From Prauserella endophytica (GTDB lineage: Bacteria > Actinomycetota > Actinomycetes > Mycobacteriales > Pseudonocardiaceae), in the NCBI RefSeq assembly GCF_005146945.1, contig NZ_SWMS01000001.1, positions 310,001-374,000 on the forward strand: DNA of 64,000 bases, read 5' to 3'. The position numbers were made by a program, and so were the translations under genes. Positions 26,234 through 35,543 of the stretch are shown here, in pieces (the stretch's first letter is position 1; every line of letters starts with the position of its first letter). Under the pieces are notes generated by a model. The model was not told the origin of the DNA and made no database searches. It was given only the letters and a program-made list of their open reading frames with translations.

Positions 26234-26260
26234 AGACTCACTCCTCATCGGGGGATCGCC

Positions 26261-26274
26261 GTTTCACGTGAAAC
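26261..26274. promoter_or_regulatory. parS site (perfect)
   Basis: The palindrome GTTTCACGTGAAAC is a full match to the parS consensus, located in the rsmG upstream region. Confidence 0.9.
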
Positions 26275-26358
26275 CGGCCGCTACCGATTGTCCCTGATGC
26301 GCTTCTGGATTCGACGCGACAGTCCGAAGTTGTGCAGAACTCCACCGACCGACTCCCG

Positions 26359-26372
26359 GTTTCACGTGAAAC
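26359..26372. promoter_or_regulatory. parS site (perfect)
   Basis: This is a second full-match GTTTCACGTGAAAC, 98 bp from the previous site, between rsmG and the jag terminator. Confidence 0.9.
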
Positions 26373-26380
26373 GCGAGCAC

Positions 26381-26416
26381 AAAAAAGCGGCCCGCCGGTT
26401 GTCCGACGGGCCGCTT
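26381..26416 (-). terminator. Rho-independent terminator of the rpmH-jag operon
   Basis: On the minus strand AAGCGGCCCG-TCGG, a short ACAA loop and CCGG-CGGGCCGCTT form a 14-bp stem followed by six T residues, 15 bp after the jag stop. It is the clearest intrinsic terminator in the window. Confidence 0.9.
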
Positions 26417-26430
26417 CGCTCAGTGCGTGA

Positions 26431-26988
26431 CTATGCGGGGAGTACGACCACGCGCCGCTTCGGCTCCTCACCCTCACTCTCGCTCGTGACACCCTCGACG
26501 GCAGCGACCGCGTCGTGGACGACCTTGCGCTCGAACGGGCTCATCGGCTGCAGCCGCACCTTCTCCCCGGACTGCGCGACGGACTCGGCCGTCGACCGAC
26601 CGAGCTCGCGCAGTTCCTCCCGCCGGCCCGCCCGCCAGCCGGCGATGTCGAGCATGAGCCTGCTGCGGGTACCGGTCTCCTGCTGCACCGCGAGGCGCGT
26701 CAGCTCCTGCAGTGCTTCCAGCACGTTGCCCCTCGGACCGACGAGCTTGTCCAGGTCCTCGCCACCATCGATGCTGACGATCGCGCGCCCGGCTTCCACA
26801 TCCAAGTCGATGTCGCCGTCGTAGTCGAGGATGTCGAGCAGGCGCTCCAGGTAGTCACCCGCGATGTCGCCCTCCTGGACCAGCAGGTCGTCGTCGCTAC
26901 CCGCGTCCGTCTCCTCGGCCTCGCCCTCGACCGTCGCCGGCACTGCCTCGTCCTGTTCGGTGCCGATCACCTCGGCTGTCTCCGACAT
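26431..26988 (-). CDS. jag: RNA-binding protein KhpB (Jag)
   Basis: The 185-residue protein has an acidic N-terminus, a KH-like domain (VSIDGGEDLDKLVGPRGNVL) and a C-terminal R3H domain (RLQPMSPFERKVVHDAVA). It binds RNA, affects cell elongation in firmicutes and is nearly always encoded after yidC. GAGAGGAGAAAAG precedes the ATG. It is the last gene of the rpmH operon, before a strong terminator. Confidence 0.93.
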   Translation of the reverse strand: MSETAEVIGTEQDEAVPATVEGEAEETDAGSDDDLLVQEGDIAGDYLERLLDILDYDGDIDLDVEAGRAIVSIDGGEDLDKLVGPRGNVLEALQELTRLAVQQETGTRSRLMLDIAGWRAGRREELRELGRSTAESVAQSGEKVRLQPMSPFERKVVHDAVAAVEGVTSESEGEEPKRRVVVLPA

Positions 26989-27017
26989 GTCTTTTCTCCT
27001 CTCCCGTCCCTGAGGCG

Positions 27018-28109
27018 TCAGCGCCGCTTACGGCCTTGGGCCTTCTTGCCCTGGGTGGCGGACCGCTGTTGGTTCCCGCCGTTCTTCGCCCAGGCGCCGC
27101 CCTTGACGTTGCTGGGGTTGCCGCTCTTCGGGGACTTGCCGTTCTTGGGGGTGCCGTTCTTGGCGGCGCCGGCGCTCTTCGCGGAGCCGGTGCCGCCCTC
27201 GCTCTCCGAGTCGGCGGCCTTCTTCTGCTGCTGGGCAGGCTTCGGCTTCTGGCCGACCTGGGGCTTCTGGCCCGGCTTCGGGCCGAGGTTGCTGCGCTTC
27301 TCCTTGGCCTCGACCTTCTTCGCCTCTTCTTCCTTGTCGATCTTCGTGTAGACGAGGCGCTGCTGCATGAGGGTCCAGCAGTTGTTGGCGAGCCAGTAGA
27401 TGAGCAGACCGATCGGGAAGAAGGCACCGAAGATGAGCACACCGGCCGGGAAGATCCACAGCGTCAGGCGGTTCATCATCGCGGTCTGCGCGGTCGCCGA
27501 GGCCGGGTTCTGGCGGGCCACGGAGTGGCGGGCCGTGAAGTGGGTCGCGACGCTCGCGACGATCATCAGCGGGATCGCCACGGGGGCCACGTGCCAGTGC
27601 CAGCCGGGCTCCGCCGCGGCCGCGCCGCCCCCGAGGGCGCTGACGTGGTTGATGGCGTCACCGAGGTTGACCCCGAAGAGCTTCGCGTCGACGTAGGAGC
27701 GCACGCCCTCGGCGTCGAAGAAGTAGTTGCTCTCCTTGCCCGGGGCGAACATGCGGAGCACATGGTTCAGACCGATGAAGACCGGGATCTGGAGCAGCAT
27801 CGGCAGACAGCTGCCGAGCGGGTTGACGCCGTGCTCGCGCTGGAGCTTCTGCATCTCCATCGCTTGCCGCTGGCGGTCGTTCGCGTACTTCTTCTGGATC
27901 TTCTTGATCTCCGGCGCGAAGTCCTGCATCTTCTTCATCGACCGGACCTGTTTCACGAACGGCTTGAACATGATGCCGCGGACCGTGAACGTCAGGAACA
28001 CGATGCCGAGGACCCAGGCAATCGCGTTGTCGTCGCCGAAGACGAAGCCGAACACCTTGTGCCAGCACCACAAGATGAACGACACAGGGTAGTAGATAAA
28101 GTCGAGCAC
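27018..28109 (-). CDS. yidC: Membrane protein insertase YidC
   Basis: The 363-residue OxaI/YidC-type insertase has five membrane helices. The N-terminal helix is FIYYPVSFILWCWHKVFGF; the cytoplasmic loop is KQVRSMKKMQDFAPEIKKIQ; MLLQIPVFIGLNHVL and LLIYWLANNCWTLMQQRLVY follow. The hydrophilic groove Arg is in FTVRGIMFKPF. The last 110 residues are Lys/Gln/Gly-rich and disordered, as in other actinobacterial YidC, and probably contact ribosomes. Start is a GTG 4 bp after yidD. Confidence 0.95.
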   Translation of the reverse strand: MLDFIYYPVSFILWCWHKVFGFVFGDDNAIAWVLGIVFLTFTVRGIMFKPFVKQVRSMKKMQDFAPEIKKIQKKYANDRQRQAMEMQKLQREHGVNPLGSCLPMLLQIPVFIGLNHVLRMFAPGKESNYFFDAEGVRSYVDAKLFGVNLGDAINHVSALGGGAAAAEPGWHWHVAPVAIPLMIVASVATHFTARHSVARQNPASATAQTAMMNRLTLWIFPAGVLIFGAFFPIGLLIYWLANNCWTLMQQRLVYTKIDKEEEAKKVEAKEKRSNLGPKPGQKPQVGQKPKPAQQQKKAADSESEGGTGSAKSAGAAKNGTPKNGKSPKSGNPSNVKGGAWAKNGGNQQRSATQGKKAQGRKRR

Positions 28110-28113
28110 TGAG

Positions 28114-28446
28114 CTACTCCTCGGTAGACATACCAGGGCTTTGGTGCCTGAAGCTGAACTTCTCCGGCACGGGGTCTCGTCCCGGCGGGGTCCACGGACC
28201 GCATCGCAACAGCCGGCGGACCGCGAGGTAGGAGCCGCGAGCGGCTCCGTGCCGGGTCAGCGCCTCGGCCGCGTACGTGCTGCAGCTCGGGTAGAACCGG
28301 CACATCGGGGGAAGGAACGGGGAGATGGCCTTGCGGTAGAACCTGATCGGCAGCAGCAGCACCCAGGCCACCGGCGTCGGACGCGCCCGCCTGGTGGGCT
28401 GCTGGGTCTCGGCCGTCTCAGTGCCGGCCACTTGCTCTGTACTCAC
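28114..28446 (-). CDS. yidD: Membrane protein insertion efficiency factor YidD
   Basis: The small amphipathic protein has the family signature [20 protein letters not shown], then [13 protein letters not shown] and RRLLRCGPW. It has a 30-residue variable N-terminus and is normal in length at 110 residues. The GTG start overlaps the rnpA stop by 4 bp (GTGA), so the pair is translationally coupled. It assists YidC-dependent insertion. Confidence 0.95.
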   Translation of the reverse strand: MSTEQVAGTETAETQQPTRRARPTPVAWVLLLPIRFYRKAISPFLPPMCRFYPSCSTYAAEALTRHGAARGSYLAVRRLLRCGPWTPPGRDPVPEKFSFRHQSPGMSTEE

Positions 28447-28811
28447 ACCGCTGGTCCATTGTCGTGGCGGGCGGAAGGCGACAGGCTCAACCGTCGCAGC
28501 GCCGCGTCGAGATCCGAGCCGAGCTCCGCACTGGTCGCGGTGGCAGCGGCAGGTAATGCCCGAACAACCAACGCACTACCGGCCGGCAAGGTTCCAAGCC
28601 GGTCGGCCAGCAGGTGCCTCAGGCGCCTGCTCACTCGGTGGCGCACAACCGAGTTGCCCACCGCCTTGCTCACGACCAAGCCCGCCTTGCTCTGCCCGCC
28701 GCTTCCGGCGAGCGCGTGCAGCACAAGGCGGCGGCGCCCGGCTCGGGCGCCGCCGCGCATGACCGCACGGAATTCCTCACTCCGCCGCAGGCGAGCGTTG
28801 ACCGGAAGCAC
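28443..28811 (-). CDS. rnpA: Ribonuclease P protein component
   Basis: The basic 122-residue protein carries the RNR-type motif [20 protein letters not shown] that binds the RNase P RNA. The N-terminus ([20 protein letters not shown]) is typical. It matures the 5' ends of tRNAs. The GTG start lies 24 bp after rpmH, the conserved order. The last 35 residues are divergent. Confidence 0.95.
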   Translation of the reverse strand: MLPVNARLRRSEEFRAVMRGGARAGRRRLVLHALAGSGGQSKAGLVVSKAVGNSVVRHRVSRRLRHLLADRLGTLPAGSALVVRALPAAATATSAELGSDLDAALRRLSLSPSARHDNGPAV

Positions 28812-28835
28812 GCCGCGCCTCGCAGGCAGACGGGA

Positions 28836-28979
28836 TCAGGCGGAAAGTTGCTGACGGCCCTTGCGCCGGCGGGCGGCCAGAATGGCGCGGCCTGCGCGGG
28901 TACGCATCCGCAGCCGGAACCCGTGGGTCCGAGCGCGTCGGCGGTTGTTCGGCTGGAAGGTGCGCTTGCCCTTGCTCAC
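28836..28979 (-). CDS. rpmH: 50S ribosomal protein L34
   Basis: The 47-residue protein reads [20 protein letters not shown] and continues [20 protein letters not shown] to QQLSA, a complete L34. The GTG start follows AGGAGAA. It is the first gene of the rpmH-rnpA-yidD-yidC-jag operon, reading away from dnaA. Confidence 0.97.
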   Translation of the reverse strand: MSKGKRTFQPNNRRRARTHGFRLRMRTRAGRAILAARRRKGRQQLSA

Positions 28980-29220
28980 GGCTCAGTTCTCCTGGTCTCA
29001 ACGTCTACTCGTATTGTCTGACAGCCGACGGAACGTGGGCAGGCAGAATAAGGCCCGCTGTCAGCGGCAGACCTTACGAGGGTACGCACCCTGTCCGGTG
29101 ACACTGGAACCGGCCCCTTGAGTAACGCTGTGTCGCTGCCGACAGTATCGATCATCGCCACGCTCCAGCACCGAATGGCAACACGCCGTACACCATGAAA
29201 TCCTTGCCCGGAACGACGTC

Positions 29221-29249
29221 TTGTGGCAATCACCGGGTCTTGTTAGCGT
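29221..29249 (+). promoter_or_regulatory. Candidate dnaA promoter
   Basis: TTGTGG and TAGCGT are separated by 17 bases, giving a sigma-70-type -35/-10 pair about 210 bp before the dnaA start. A long leader follows, containing DnaA boxes. Confidence 0.45.
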
Positions 29250-29369
29250 GCCCCTTCTCAGTGTCAACGAGGGGCGCACTCACGCCGCCGAAAGGTGGGA
29301 GACTTCGGCAGGCGTACCTTGATCCCGCGGGAGGGAGTGCCCGCGGGCCGCCGTACATTGATGCACAGT

Positions 29370-29390
29370 TGTGGACAACTTTGTGGATAC
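29370..29390 (-). promoter_or_regulatory. DnaA boxes in the dnaA leader
   Basis: A perfect TTGTCCACA (minus strand) at 29370-29378 is followed by GTATCCACA (one mismatch to TTATCCACA) at 29382-29390. This fits autoregulation of dnaA. Confidence 0.7.
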
Positions 29391-29458
29391 CTGCTGCGCG
29401 GGTGGCCACATCGACCTGCTATGTGGGGCCAAGGTCGAGGGGAGGGGAGCGGAGCAGG

Positions 29459-31111
29459 GTGTCTGAGCACCAGCTGAACCTGGCTGTCGTCTGGGAGCAG
29501 GTCGTCAGGGAGCTCTCCGACGGCACGCTGTCCCCCCAGCAACGTGCGTGGATGCGGGTGACCCGGCCCATCGGCCTCCTCGACGGCACCGCGCTGCTCG
29601 CCGCGCCGAGTGACTTCGCGAAGGAAGCCATCGAGCGCGCGCTGCGCGAACCGATCACCACGGCGCTCTCCCGCAGGCTCGGCCGCGAGGTCTCCCTCGC
29701 CGTCAAGGTCGACACCACAGACAGCGCTCCCGCCCCGGCCACACCCCCTCGGTACGCGAACTCACCCGGCAGGGTGGAAACCGGCAACGGGATCCGCTCC
29801 GACGGTCCACCGCTGCCACCGCCAGAGGACACGATCACCGTGCCCGCCGCCGTGCGCCACACCCGCGCCGACGGCGGCGAGCGGCCGGTGGGCCAGCGGC
29901 CGCCGATGCCCTCGATGCCAGTCGCGAAGAACGTGCCGGACCAGGTCGACGACGGCGAGGAAGAGGTGGACGAGGAAGGCGAGGCGCTCGCCGCCGTCCA
30001 CGAGATCTGGCCCACCTTCTCGGGGCAGCCGATCGCGGGCCAGCCCTACACGGCGCCCGCCCAGCCGCAGACCTCCAAGACCCGGCTGAACGAGAAGTAC
30101 ACCTTCGACACGTTCGTCATCGGTGCGTCCAACCGCTTCGCGCACGCCGCCGCTGTCGCGGTCGCCGAGGCGCCGTCGCGCGCGTACAACCCGCTCTTCA
30201 TCTGGGGAGAGTCGGGGCTGGGCAAGACCCACCTGCTGCACGCCGTCGGCCACTACGCCCAGCGGCTCTTCCCCGGCATGCGCGTGCGGTACGTGTCCAC
30301 CGAGGAGTTCACCAACGACTTCATCAACTCGCTGCGCGACGACCGCAAGGTCGCGTTCCAGCGGCGTTACCGCGACATCGACATCCTGCTCGTCGACGAC
30401 ATCCAGTTCCTGGAAGGCAAGGAAGGGACCCAGGAGGAGTTCTTCCACACCTTCAACACACTGCACAACGCGAACAAGCAGATCGTCGTGTCCTCCGACC
30501 GTCCGCCGAAGCGGCTGGAGACACTGGAGGACCGCCTGCGCACGCGGTTCGAGTGGGGACTGATCACCGACATCCAGCCGCCCGAGCTGGAGACCCGTAT
30601 CGCGATCCTCCGCAAGAAGGCGGCACAGGACCGGCTCGCCGTGCCCGGTGACGTGCTCGAGTTCATCGCGGCGCGCATCGAGGCCAACATCCGCGAGCTC
30701 GAGGGCGCGCTCATTCGCGTCACCGCGTTCGCCTCGCTGAACCAGCAGCCGGTGGACGTCGGCCTCGCCGAGATCGTGCTGCGCGACCTGATCCCGGACT
30801 CACAGGCGCCCGAGATCAGCGCGCCGACGATCATGGGGGTCACGGCGGAGTTCTTCGACGTCACGCTCGACGACCTGTGCGGGCCCGGCAAGACCAAGGC
30901 GCTGGCGACCGCGAGGCAGATCGCGATGTACCTGTGCCGCGAGCTCACCGACATGTCGCTGCCGCGCATCGGGCAGACCTTCGGTGGTCGAGACCACACC
31001 ACGGTGATGCACGCCGACAAGAAGATCCGCAAGGAGATGGCGGAACGGCGCCGGATCTACGACCAGGTGCAGGAGCTGACCTCGCGCATCAAGCAGCGAG
31101 CACGTCAGTAG
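29459..31111 (+). CDS. dnaA: Chromosomal replication initiator DnaA
   Basis: The 550-residue initiator has domain I (residues 1-90, [20 protein letters not shown]), a long acidic/Pro linker, the AAA+ core with Walker [15 protein letters not shown], Walker [11 protein letters not shown] and sensor motifs, and domain IV with the DnaA-box-binding signature [20 protein letters not shown]. The GTG follows GAGGGGAGCGGAG; a much longer reading frame upstream is promoter DNA. dnaN is not the next gene: a LysR/EamA pair intervenes, and the 3' end overlaps the LysR stop by 23 bp. Confidence 0.97.
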   Translation: MSEHQLNLAVVWEQVVRELSDGTLSPQQRAWMRVTRPIGLLDGTALLAAPSDFAKEAIERALREPITTALSRRLGREVSLAVKVDTTDSAPAPATPPRYANSPGRVETGNGIRSDGPPLPPPEDTITVPAAVRHTRADGGERPVGQRPPMPSMPVAKNVPDQVDDGEEEVDEEGEALAAVHEIWPTFSGQPIAGQPYTAPAQPQTSKTRLNEKYTFDTFVIGASNRFAHAAAVAVAEAPSRAYNPLFIWGESGLGKTHLLHAVGHYAQRLFPGMRVRYVSTEEFTNDFINSLRDDRKVAFQRRYRDIDILLVDDIQFLEGKEGTQEEFFHTFNTLHNANKQIVVSSDRPPKRLETLEDRLRTRFEWGLITDIQPPELETRIAILRKKAAQDRLAVPGDVLEFIAARIEANIRELEGALIRVTAFASLNQQPVDVGLAEIVLRDLIPDSQAPEISAPTIMGVTAEFFDVTLDDLCGPGKTKALATARQIAMYLCRELTDMSLPRIGQTFGGRDHTTVMHADKKIRKEMAERRRIYDQVQELTSRIKQRARQ

Positions 31112-32003
31112 CCACCTCGCGCAGCACCGCCAGCCCGGCGGCGATCGCGGGCGAGGTCTCGCTACCCTTGCGCACACACGTGCTGAACCGGCGCGCCGGC
31201 CTCGGTTCGCCGTGGAGAGGGATCCGCACCACTCCGTGCGCCTCCGGGATGGGAACGAGTCTCGGCAGCAGGCACACGCCCGCACCCTCGGCGACGAGTG
31301 CCGAGACCGCGAACCACTCCTTGACGTGGTGGGAAATCCGGGGCGTGAAGCCGGCGGTCGCGCAGGCGGTGACGAGCAAGGGGTAGGTGTCGTTGTTGTA
31401 CGGCTTCACGATCCACGCCTCGCCCGCCGCGTTGGCGAGTGACACACTGTCCACTTCGGTCAGCGGGTGCCCTGCGGGCACGAGCAGGTCCTGAACGTCG
31501 TCGAGCAGCGGCTCCCGTTCGAAGCGCGGGTCTCCCTCCGGCGGCGAGTCGGAGGTCGGCAGCACCACGGCGATGTCGGCCTGCTCGGCGACGACCAGTT
31601 CGTAGCAGTCGCCGCTCTCCTCCTCCCTGATGTGCACGTCGAGCTTCGGAAACGCCTGGCGCAGCCGGGAAAGCGCGGGCGTGGCGAGCGCGGCGATCGC
31701 CGAGGACACCGCGCACAGCCGTAGCTCGCCCATCGGCTCGCCGCCGCGCGCGGCCAGGTCGGCCCGCGCGCGTTCCCAGTGCGCGTACAGCTCTTCGGTG
31801 TACCGCAGCAGGATCTGCGCCTCCGGCGTGAGCCGCACGCGCCTGCCCTCGCGGCGAAGCAGCTCCACCCCGAGGTCTCGACTGAGGTGCCGCAGCTGTT
31901 GCGACACCGCCGACGGCGTGAGGTACAGCGCCGCGGCCGTCGCGGTGATCGTTCCCTCGTCCGCGAGCACCCGCAGCACGCGCAGCCGCCGCAGGTCAAT
32001 CAT
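31089..32003 (-). CDS. LysR family transcriptional regulator
   Basis: The 304-residue protein has an N-terminal winged helix ([40 protein letters not shown]) and a periplasmic-binding-type effector domain. The start was set at the ATG of MIDLRRL, which removes a non-homologous 69-residue extension. It is divergent from the EamA transporter with about 75 bp between them, the usual arrangement in which a LysR protein controls the neighbour. It converges on dnaA with overlapping 3' ends. The effector is unknown. Confidence 0.9.
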   Translation of the reverse strand: MIDLRRLRVLRVLADEGTITATAAALYLTPSAVSQQLRHLSRDLGVELLRREGRRVRLTPEAQILLRYTEELYAHWERARADLAARGGEPMGELRLCAVSSAIAALATPALSRLRQAFPKLDVHIREEESGDCYELVVAEQADIAVVLPTSDSPPEGDPRFEREPLLDDVQDLLVPAGHPLTEVDSVSLANAAGEAWIVKPYNNDTYPLLVTACATAGFTPRISHHVKEWFAVSALVAEGAGVCLLPRLVPIPEAHGVVRIPLHGEPRPARRFSTCVRKGSETSPAIAAGLAVLREVATDVLAA

Positions 32004-32077
32004 GTAGTCGAGGCTAAACGAATTCGCACACGAAGATGAGATGGACGCCGTTGTCAGCGCGGCCGGACACTCGCCAC

Positions 32078-32920
32078 ATGGTCGGCAGAGGAGCACTGCT
32101 CGTACTGGGCAGTGTGGTGAGCGTTCAGGTCGGGCAGGCGATCGGCAAACACCTCTTCGCCGACGCCGGAGCGCTCGGCACCGTGGCGCTGCGACTCGGC
32201 ATCGCGGCAATCGTGTTGCTCGGGTGGCACCGGCCCGCGCTTCCGAGCACCCGCAAGGAGTTCGCCCTCGTGGCCGCCTTCGGCGCCGCGATCGCCGGCA
32301 TGAACCTCATCTATCCCGCGCTCACGACGCTGCCGCTCGGGGTGGCGACGACACTGCAGCTGCTCGGCCCGATCCTGTTGGCACTCCTCACTTCTCGCGG
32401 TCTCGCCGAAGTGGGTGCCGCCGGGTTCGCGGGGTTCGGCGTCTGGCTCTTCCACGGCCCAGGTGGTGGAGCTCCGTTCGCAGGCATCGCGTTCGCGCTC
32501 GCGAGCGGGGCGTCGATGGCCGCCTATCTGTTGTTGAGCCGCACGGCGGGCAGGCGCAGTGAGACGGCGTTGACGCTCTCGCTCGCCGTCGCGTTCGCCG
32601 CGATTCTGTGGCTCCCGGCGGGAATCGCGCAGAGCGGCGCCGCGTTGCTGGCCCCCGAGGTACTGCTCGTCGGAGCGCTCGTGGCGGTGTTGTCAGCGGT
32701 CGTTCCCTATTCACTGGACCTCGCGGCGCTGCGCCGGATCCCGCCACGAACGGTGGGAGTTCTGGAAAGTCTGGAGCCCGCGGTGGGCGCGATCGCCGGT
32801 CTCGTGGTGCTGTCAGAGGTGCTTTCCGCGCCCCAGTGGGTAGCCATCACATGTGTCTGCACGGCCGGAGTTGTCGCGGTGACGGGCTCGCGCGAGGCCC
32901 GAAGTCGTTCTGCCGCCTAG
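32078..32920 (+). CDS. EamA family (RhtA-like) exporter
   Basis: The 280-residue protein has ten hydrophobic helices in two EamA repeats (LGSVVSVQVGQAIGKHLFAD and, in the second half, LDLAALRRIPPRTVGVLESL, EPAVGAIAGLVVLSE). It resembles RhtA-type threonine/homoserine exporters. A longer start at 32036 is possible but adds a polar non-family segment. It is divergent from its likely LysR regulator, and both sit between dnaA and oriC/dnaN. Confidence 0.85.
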   Translation: MVGRGALLVLGSVVSVQVGQAIGKHLFADAGALGTVALRLGIAAIVLLGWHRPALPSTRKEFALVAAFGAAIAGMNLIYPALTTLPLGVATTLQLLGPILLALLTSRGLAEVGAAGFAGFGVWLFHGPGGGAPFAGIAFALASGASMAAYLLLSRTAGRRSETALTLSLAVAFAAILWLPAGIAQSGAALLAPEVLLVGALVAVLSAVVPYSLDLAALRRIPPRTVGVLESLEPAVGAIAGLVVLSEVLSAPQWVAITCVCTAGVVAVTGSREARSRSAA

Positions 32921-32924
32921 GTTT

Positions 32925-33300
32925 TGTCACTCACTAAGGCGATCCAGGTCACGTTTCGGGGGTGCATCGGCGGTGCATGGGCTGGGCACAGGTCGACCCA
33001 CAGCTGGGGACAAAACTGTGGAAACCTGGGGACAGCTGTGGAGCAACTGAGGACGGCGAAAGTTCTCCACGGCGGCCCCCGACTTCTCCACCGAGCTGCC
33101 ACCACGGCTGTCCACACGGCCGCGCGTGCTCGGACCTGCGCGGACGACGCCTGTCCACACAACCCACAGCCCTTACTACTACGACTGAACAAAGATCTCT
33201 TCGAAGAAGAACAAAACAAAAACAAGCGAGCTGTGAACCTGGGGATACCCGCTCGGCCGCTCGACTGGGCCGGGATGACGGCGGTGCCGCTCACGCTCTA
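32925..33300. other. Replication origin oriC
   Basis: The 560-bp gap before dnaN holds a cluster of DnaA-box-like 9-mers in both orientations: one-mismatch boxes TTGTCCCCA (33005-33013, minus), CTGTCCACA (33108-33116) and CTGTCCACA (33151-33159), plus several two-mismatch copies at 33017, 33027, 33063 and 33084. They are followed by an AT-rich tract at 33171-33235 containing A-rich runs, the probable unwinding element. The position just upstream of dnaN matches actinobacterial origins. Bases 33301-33479 contain no further gene. Confidence 0.8.
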
Positions 33301-33479
33301 ACGTGGAAACCCACACCCCGGTCCGCTCGGTGCCGGTGTCGTCGATGTGCGACGCACCGCGTCCGGGCGAACCCACACAGCCACGCCCCCTCGACCGCCC
33401 CTGCCCATTGGGGGCGTCTGTAGGGGTGATTTGTCGTCTTTCGAGCCGCCCGGGCTCGGCTGTCGAAAGGATGGGCGCC

Positions 33480-34613
33480 ATGAAAATCCGCGTCGAGCGT
33501 GATGGGCTCGCTGACGCCGTCGCCTGGGTGGCTCGAAGCCTTCCCTCCAGGCCGCCGGTTCCCGTGCTGGGCGGTGTGCTGCTCGACGCAGGAGCCGACG
33601 GGGGTTCCGACGCGCTGACCGTGTCCGGCTTCGACTACGAGGTCTCAGCGACCGTCGGCGTACCAGCCACGATCGCGGACGGCGGGCGCACGCTAGTCTC
33701 GGGCAGGCTCCTGGCGGACATCACCAAGGCGCTGCCCGCCCAGCCGGTGGAGATCGCCGTCGACGGCGCTCGCGCGTCCATCACCTGCGGAAACGCGCGC
33801 TTCAGTCTGCCGACCATGCCGGTGGAGGACTATCCACAGTTGCCGGCGCAGCCAGATCTCGCAGGCGAGGTGACGGGCGAGGCGTTCGCCCAGGCCGTGG
33901 CCCAGGTCGCGGTGGCCGCCGGTAAGGACGACACGCTGCCGATGCTCACCGGTATGCGGCTGGAGATCTCGGGCACCACCCTCACGCTCGTCGCCACCGA
34001 CCGCTTCCGGCTCGCGATGCGCGAGTTCAGCTGGTCGCCCGCCGAGGGGCTCGCCGACGCGGCGGTCCTCGTGCCTGCCCGCACGCTCGCCGACGCGGCG
34101 AAGTCGCTCGGCGCGAGCGGCGCGACCGTGCAGGTCGGCCTCGCGAGCGGCGACGGCCTGCTCGGCCTCGCCGGTTCCGGTCGCTACACCACGACCCGCC
34201 TGCTCGACGCGGAGTTCCCGCCGTACCGGCAGCTGCTCCCGTCGCAGCACACATCGCGCGCGGTCCTCCAGGTGTCGGCGCTGGCCGAGGCGATCAAGCG
34301 CGTGTCGCTGGTCGCCGAGCGGGGTACCCAGGTGCGGCTCGAGTTCAGCGAGGGGACCCTCAGGCTCTCGGCAGGTGGCGACGACGAGGGCAGCGCCGAG
34401 GAAGAGCTGCCGGTCGACTACGAGGGCGAGCCGGTGACCATCGCCTTCAACCCGGGTTACCTCGTCGACGGGCTCGGCGCGTTGCACGCCGACCGGGCGG
34501 AGCTGACGTTCACCACGCCCAACAGGCCCGCGCTGATCAAGCCGGCCGACGAGAACGGCGACGTCGTTCCCGGTTACCTCTACCTGCTGATGCCGGTGCG
34601 GCTTCCCGGCTGA
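33480..34613 (+). CDS. dnaN: DNA polymerase III sliding clamp (beta subunit)
   Basis: The 377-residue clamp has three repeated domains; it starts [20 protein letters not shown] and has [20 protein letters not shown] in domain 2 and the C-terminal pocket sequence [11 protein letters not shown] that binds polymerase and RecF-type partners. I chose the ATG eight bases after AAAGG; upstream in-frame codons lie in oriC DNA. It is followed by gnd and recF, the conserved order. Confidence 0.97.
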   Translation: MKIRVERDGLADAVAWVARSLPSRPPVPVLGGVLLDAGADGGSDALTVSGFDYEVSATVGVPATIADGGRTLVSGRLLADITKALPAQPVEIAVDGARASITCGNARFSLPTMPVEDYPQLPAQPDLAGEVTGEAFAQAVAQVAVAAGKDDTLPMLTGMRLEISGTTLTLVATDRFRLAMREFSWSPAEGLADAAVLVPARTLADAAKSLGASGATVQVGLASGDGLLGLAGSGRYTTTRLLDAEFPPYRQLLPSQHTSRAVLQVSALAEAIKRVSLVAERGTQVRLEFSEGTLRLSAGGDDEGSAEEELPVDYEGEPVTIAFNPGYLVDGLGALHADRAELTFTTPNRPALIKPADENGDVVPGYLYLLMPVRLPG

Positions 34614-34639
34614 GTACGAAACACACAAGGGGACAACTG

Positions 34640-35530
34640 ATGGTTCAGCTCGGACTTGTCGGCCTGGGCAAGATGGGCTTCAACATGCGCGAGCGCCTGC
34701 GTGCCGCCGGGCACGAGGTGGTCGGCTACGACCGCAACGCCGAGGTGACCGACACCGGGTCGCTCGCGGAGCTGGTGTCGGCACTGGCCGCGCCTCGCAT
34801 GGTCTGGGTCATGGTGCCCGCCGGCGAGGCGACCAGGCAGACCGTCGCCGAGCTCGGCGACCTGCTCAGCGAGGGCGACCTGCTGATCGACGGCGGCAAC
34901 TCGCGGTTCAGCGACGACAAGAAGAACGCCGAGCTGCTCGCGGGCAAGGGCATCGGCTACCTCGACGTCGGCGTGTCCGGTGGAGTGTGGGGCAAGGAGA
35001 ACGGCTACGGCCTGATGGTCGGCGGCGACAAGGCCCACGTCGAGCAGGCGATGCCGATCTTCGATGCGCTGCGTCCGGACGGTCCGCGCGAGGAGGGCTT
35101 CGCGCACGCGGGCTCCGTCGGCGCCGGTCACTACGCGAAAATGGTGCACAACGGCATCGAGTACGGCCTGATGCAGGCCTACGCCGAGGGCTTCGAGCTG
35201 CTCGAGGCGGCGAAGGTCGTCGAGGACGTGCCCGCCGTGATCAAGGCGTGGCAGCGGGGCACGGTCGTGCGCTCGTGGCTGCTCGAGCTGCTGGTCAGGG
35301 CACTGGACGAAGACCCGGAGCTCGACGACCTCGAGGGTTACGTGGAGGACTCCGGCGAGGGCAGGTGGACGCTGGAGGAGGCGATCAACAACGCCGTGCC
35401 CGCACCCGTGATCTCCGCCGCGCTGTTCGCCCGGTTCTCCTCCAGGCAGAAGGATTCCTCGGCCATGCGCGCGGTGGCCGCGCTGCGCAACCAGTTCGGC
35501 GGCCACTCGGTCAAGAAGGTCGGCGAGTAG
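34640..35530 (+). CDS. gnd: 6-phosphogluconate dehydrogenase, decarboxylating (short type)
   Basis: The 296-residue enzyme has the NAD(P)-binding [17 protein letters not shown] and the catalytic sequences [31 protein letters not shown] and [20 protein letters not shown]. It converts 6-phosphogluconate to ribulose 5-phosphate. It belongs to the short YqeC/GndA class (about 300 residues), which is often NAD-preferring. Its place between dnaN and recF is an actinobacterial trait. Confidence 0.95.
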   Translation: MVQLGLVGLGKMGFNMRERLRAAGHEVVGYDRNAEVTDTGSLAELVSALAAPRMVWVMVPAGEATRQTVAELGDLLSEGDLLIDGGNSRFSDDKKNAELLAGKGIGYLDVGVSGGVWGKENGYGLMVGGDKAHVEQAMPIFDALRPDGPREEGFAHAGSVGAGHYAKMVHNGIEYGLMQAYAEGFELLEAAKVVEDVPAVIKAWQRGTVVRSWLLELLVRALDEDPELDDLEGYVEDSGEGRWTLEEAINNAVPAPVISAALFARFSSRQKDSSAMRAVAALRNQFGGHSVKKVGE

Positions 35531-35543
35531 GGCACGGCGCGGC

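Larger units (their letters stand above)
28980..29458. promoter_or_regulatory. Divergent rpmH-dnaA intergenic region
   Basis: The 479 bp contain no gene with coding character. They hold the promoters of the rpmH operon (exact site not resolved) and of dnaA, plus DnaA boxes near 29370. The base composition is less GC-rich than the neighbours. Confidence 0.7.

Noticed and set aside
29195-29458. Extended N-terminus for DnaA (88 more residues in frame)
   Set aside because: The stretch is promoter and DnaA-box DNA, the residues are not DnaA-like, and a GTG with a good ribosome site starts the conserved domain I.
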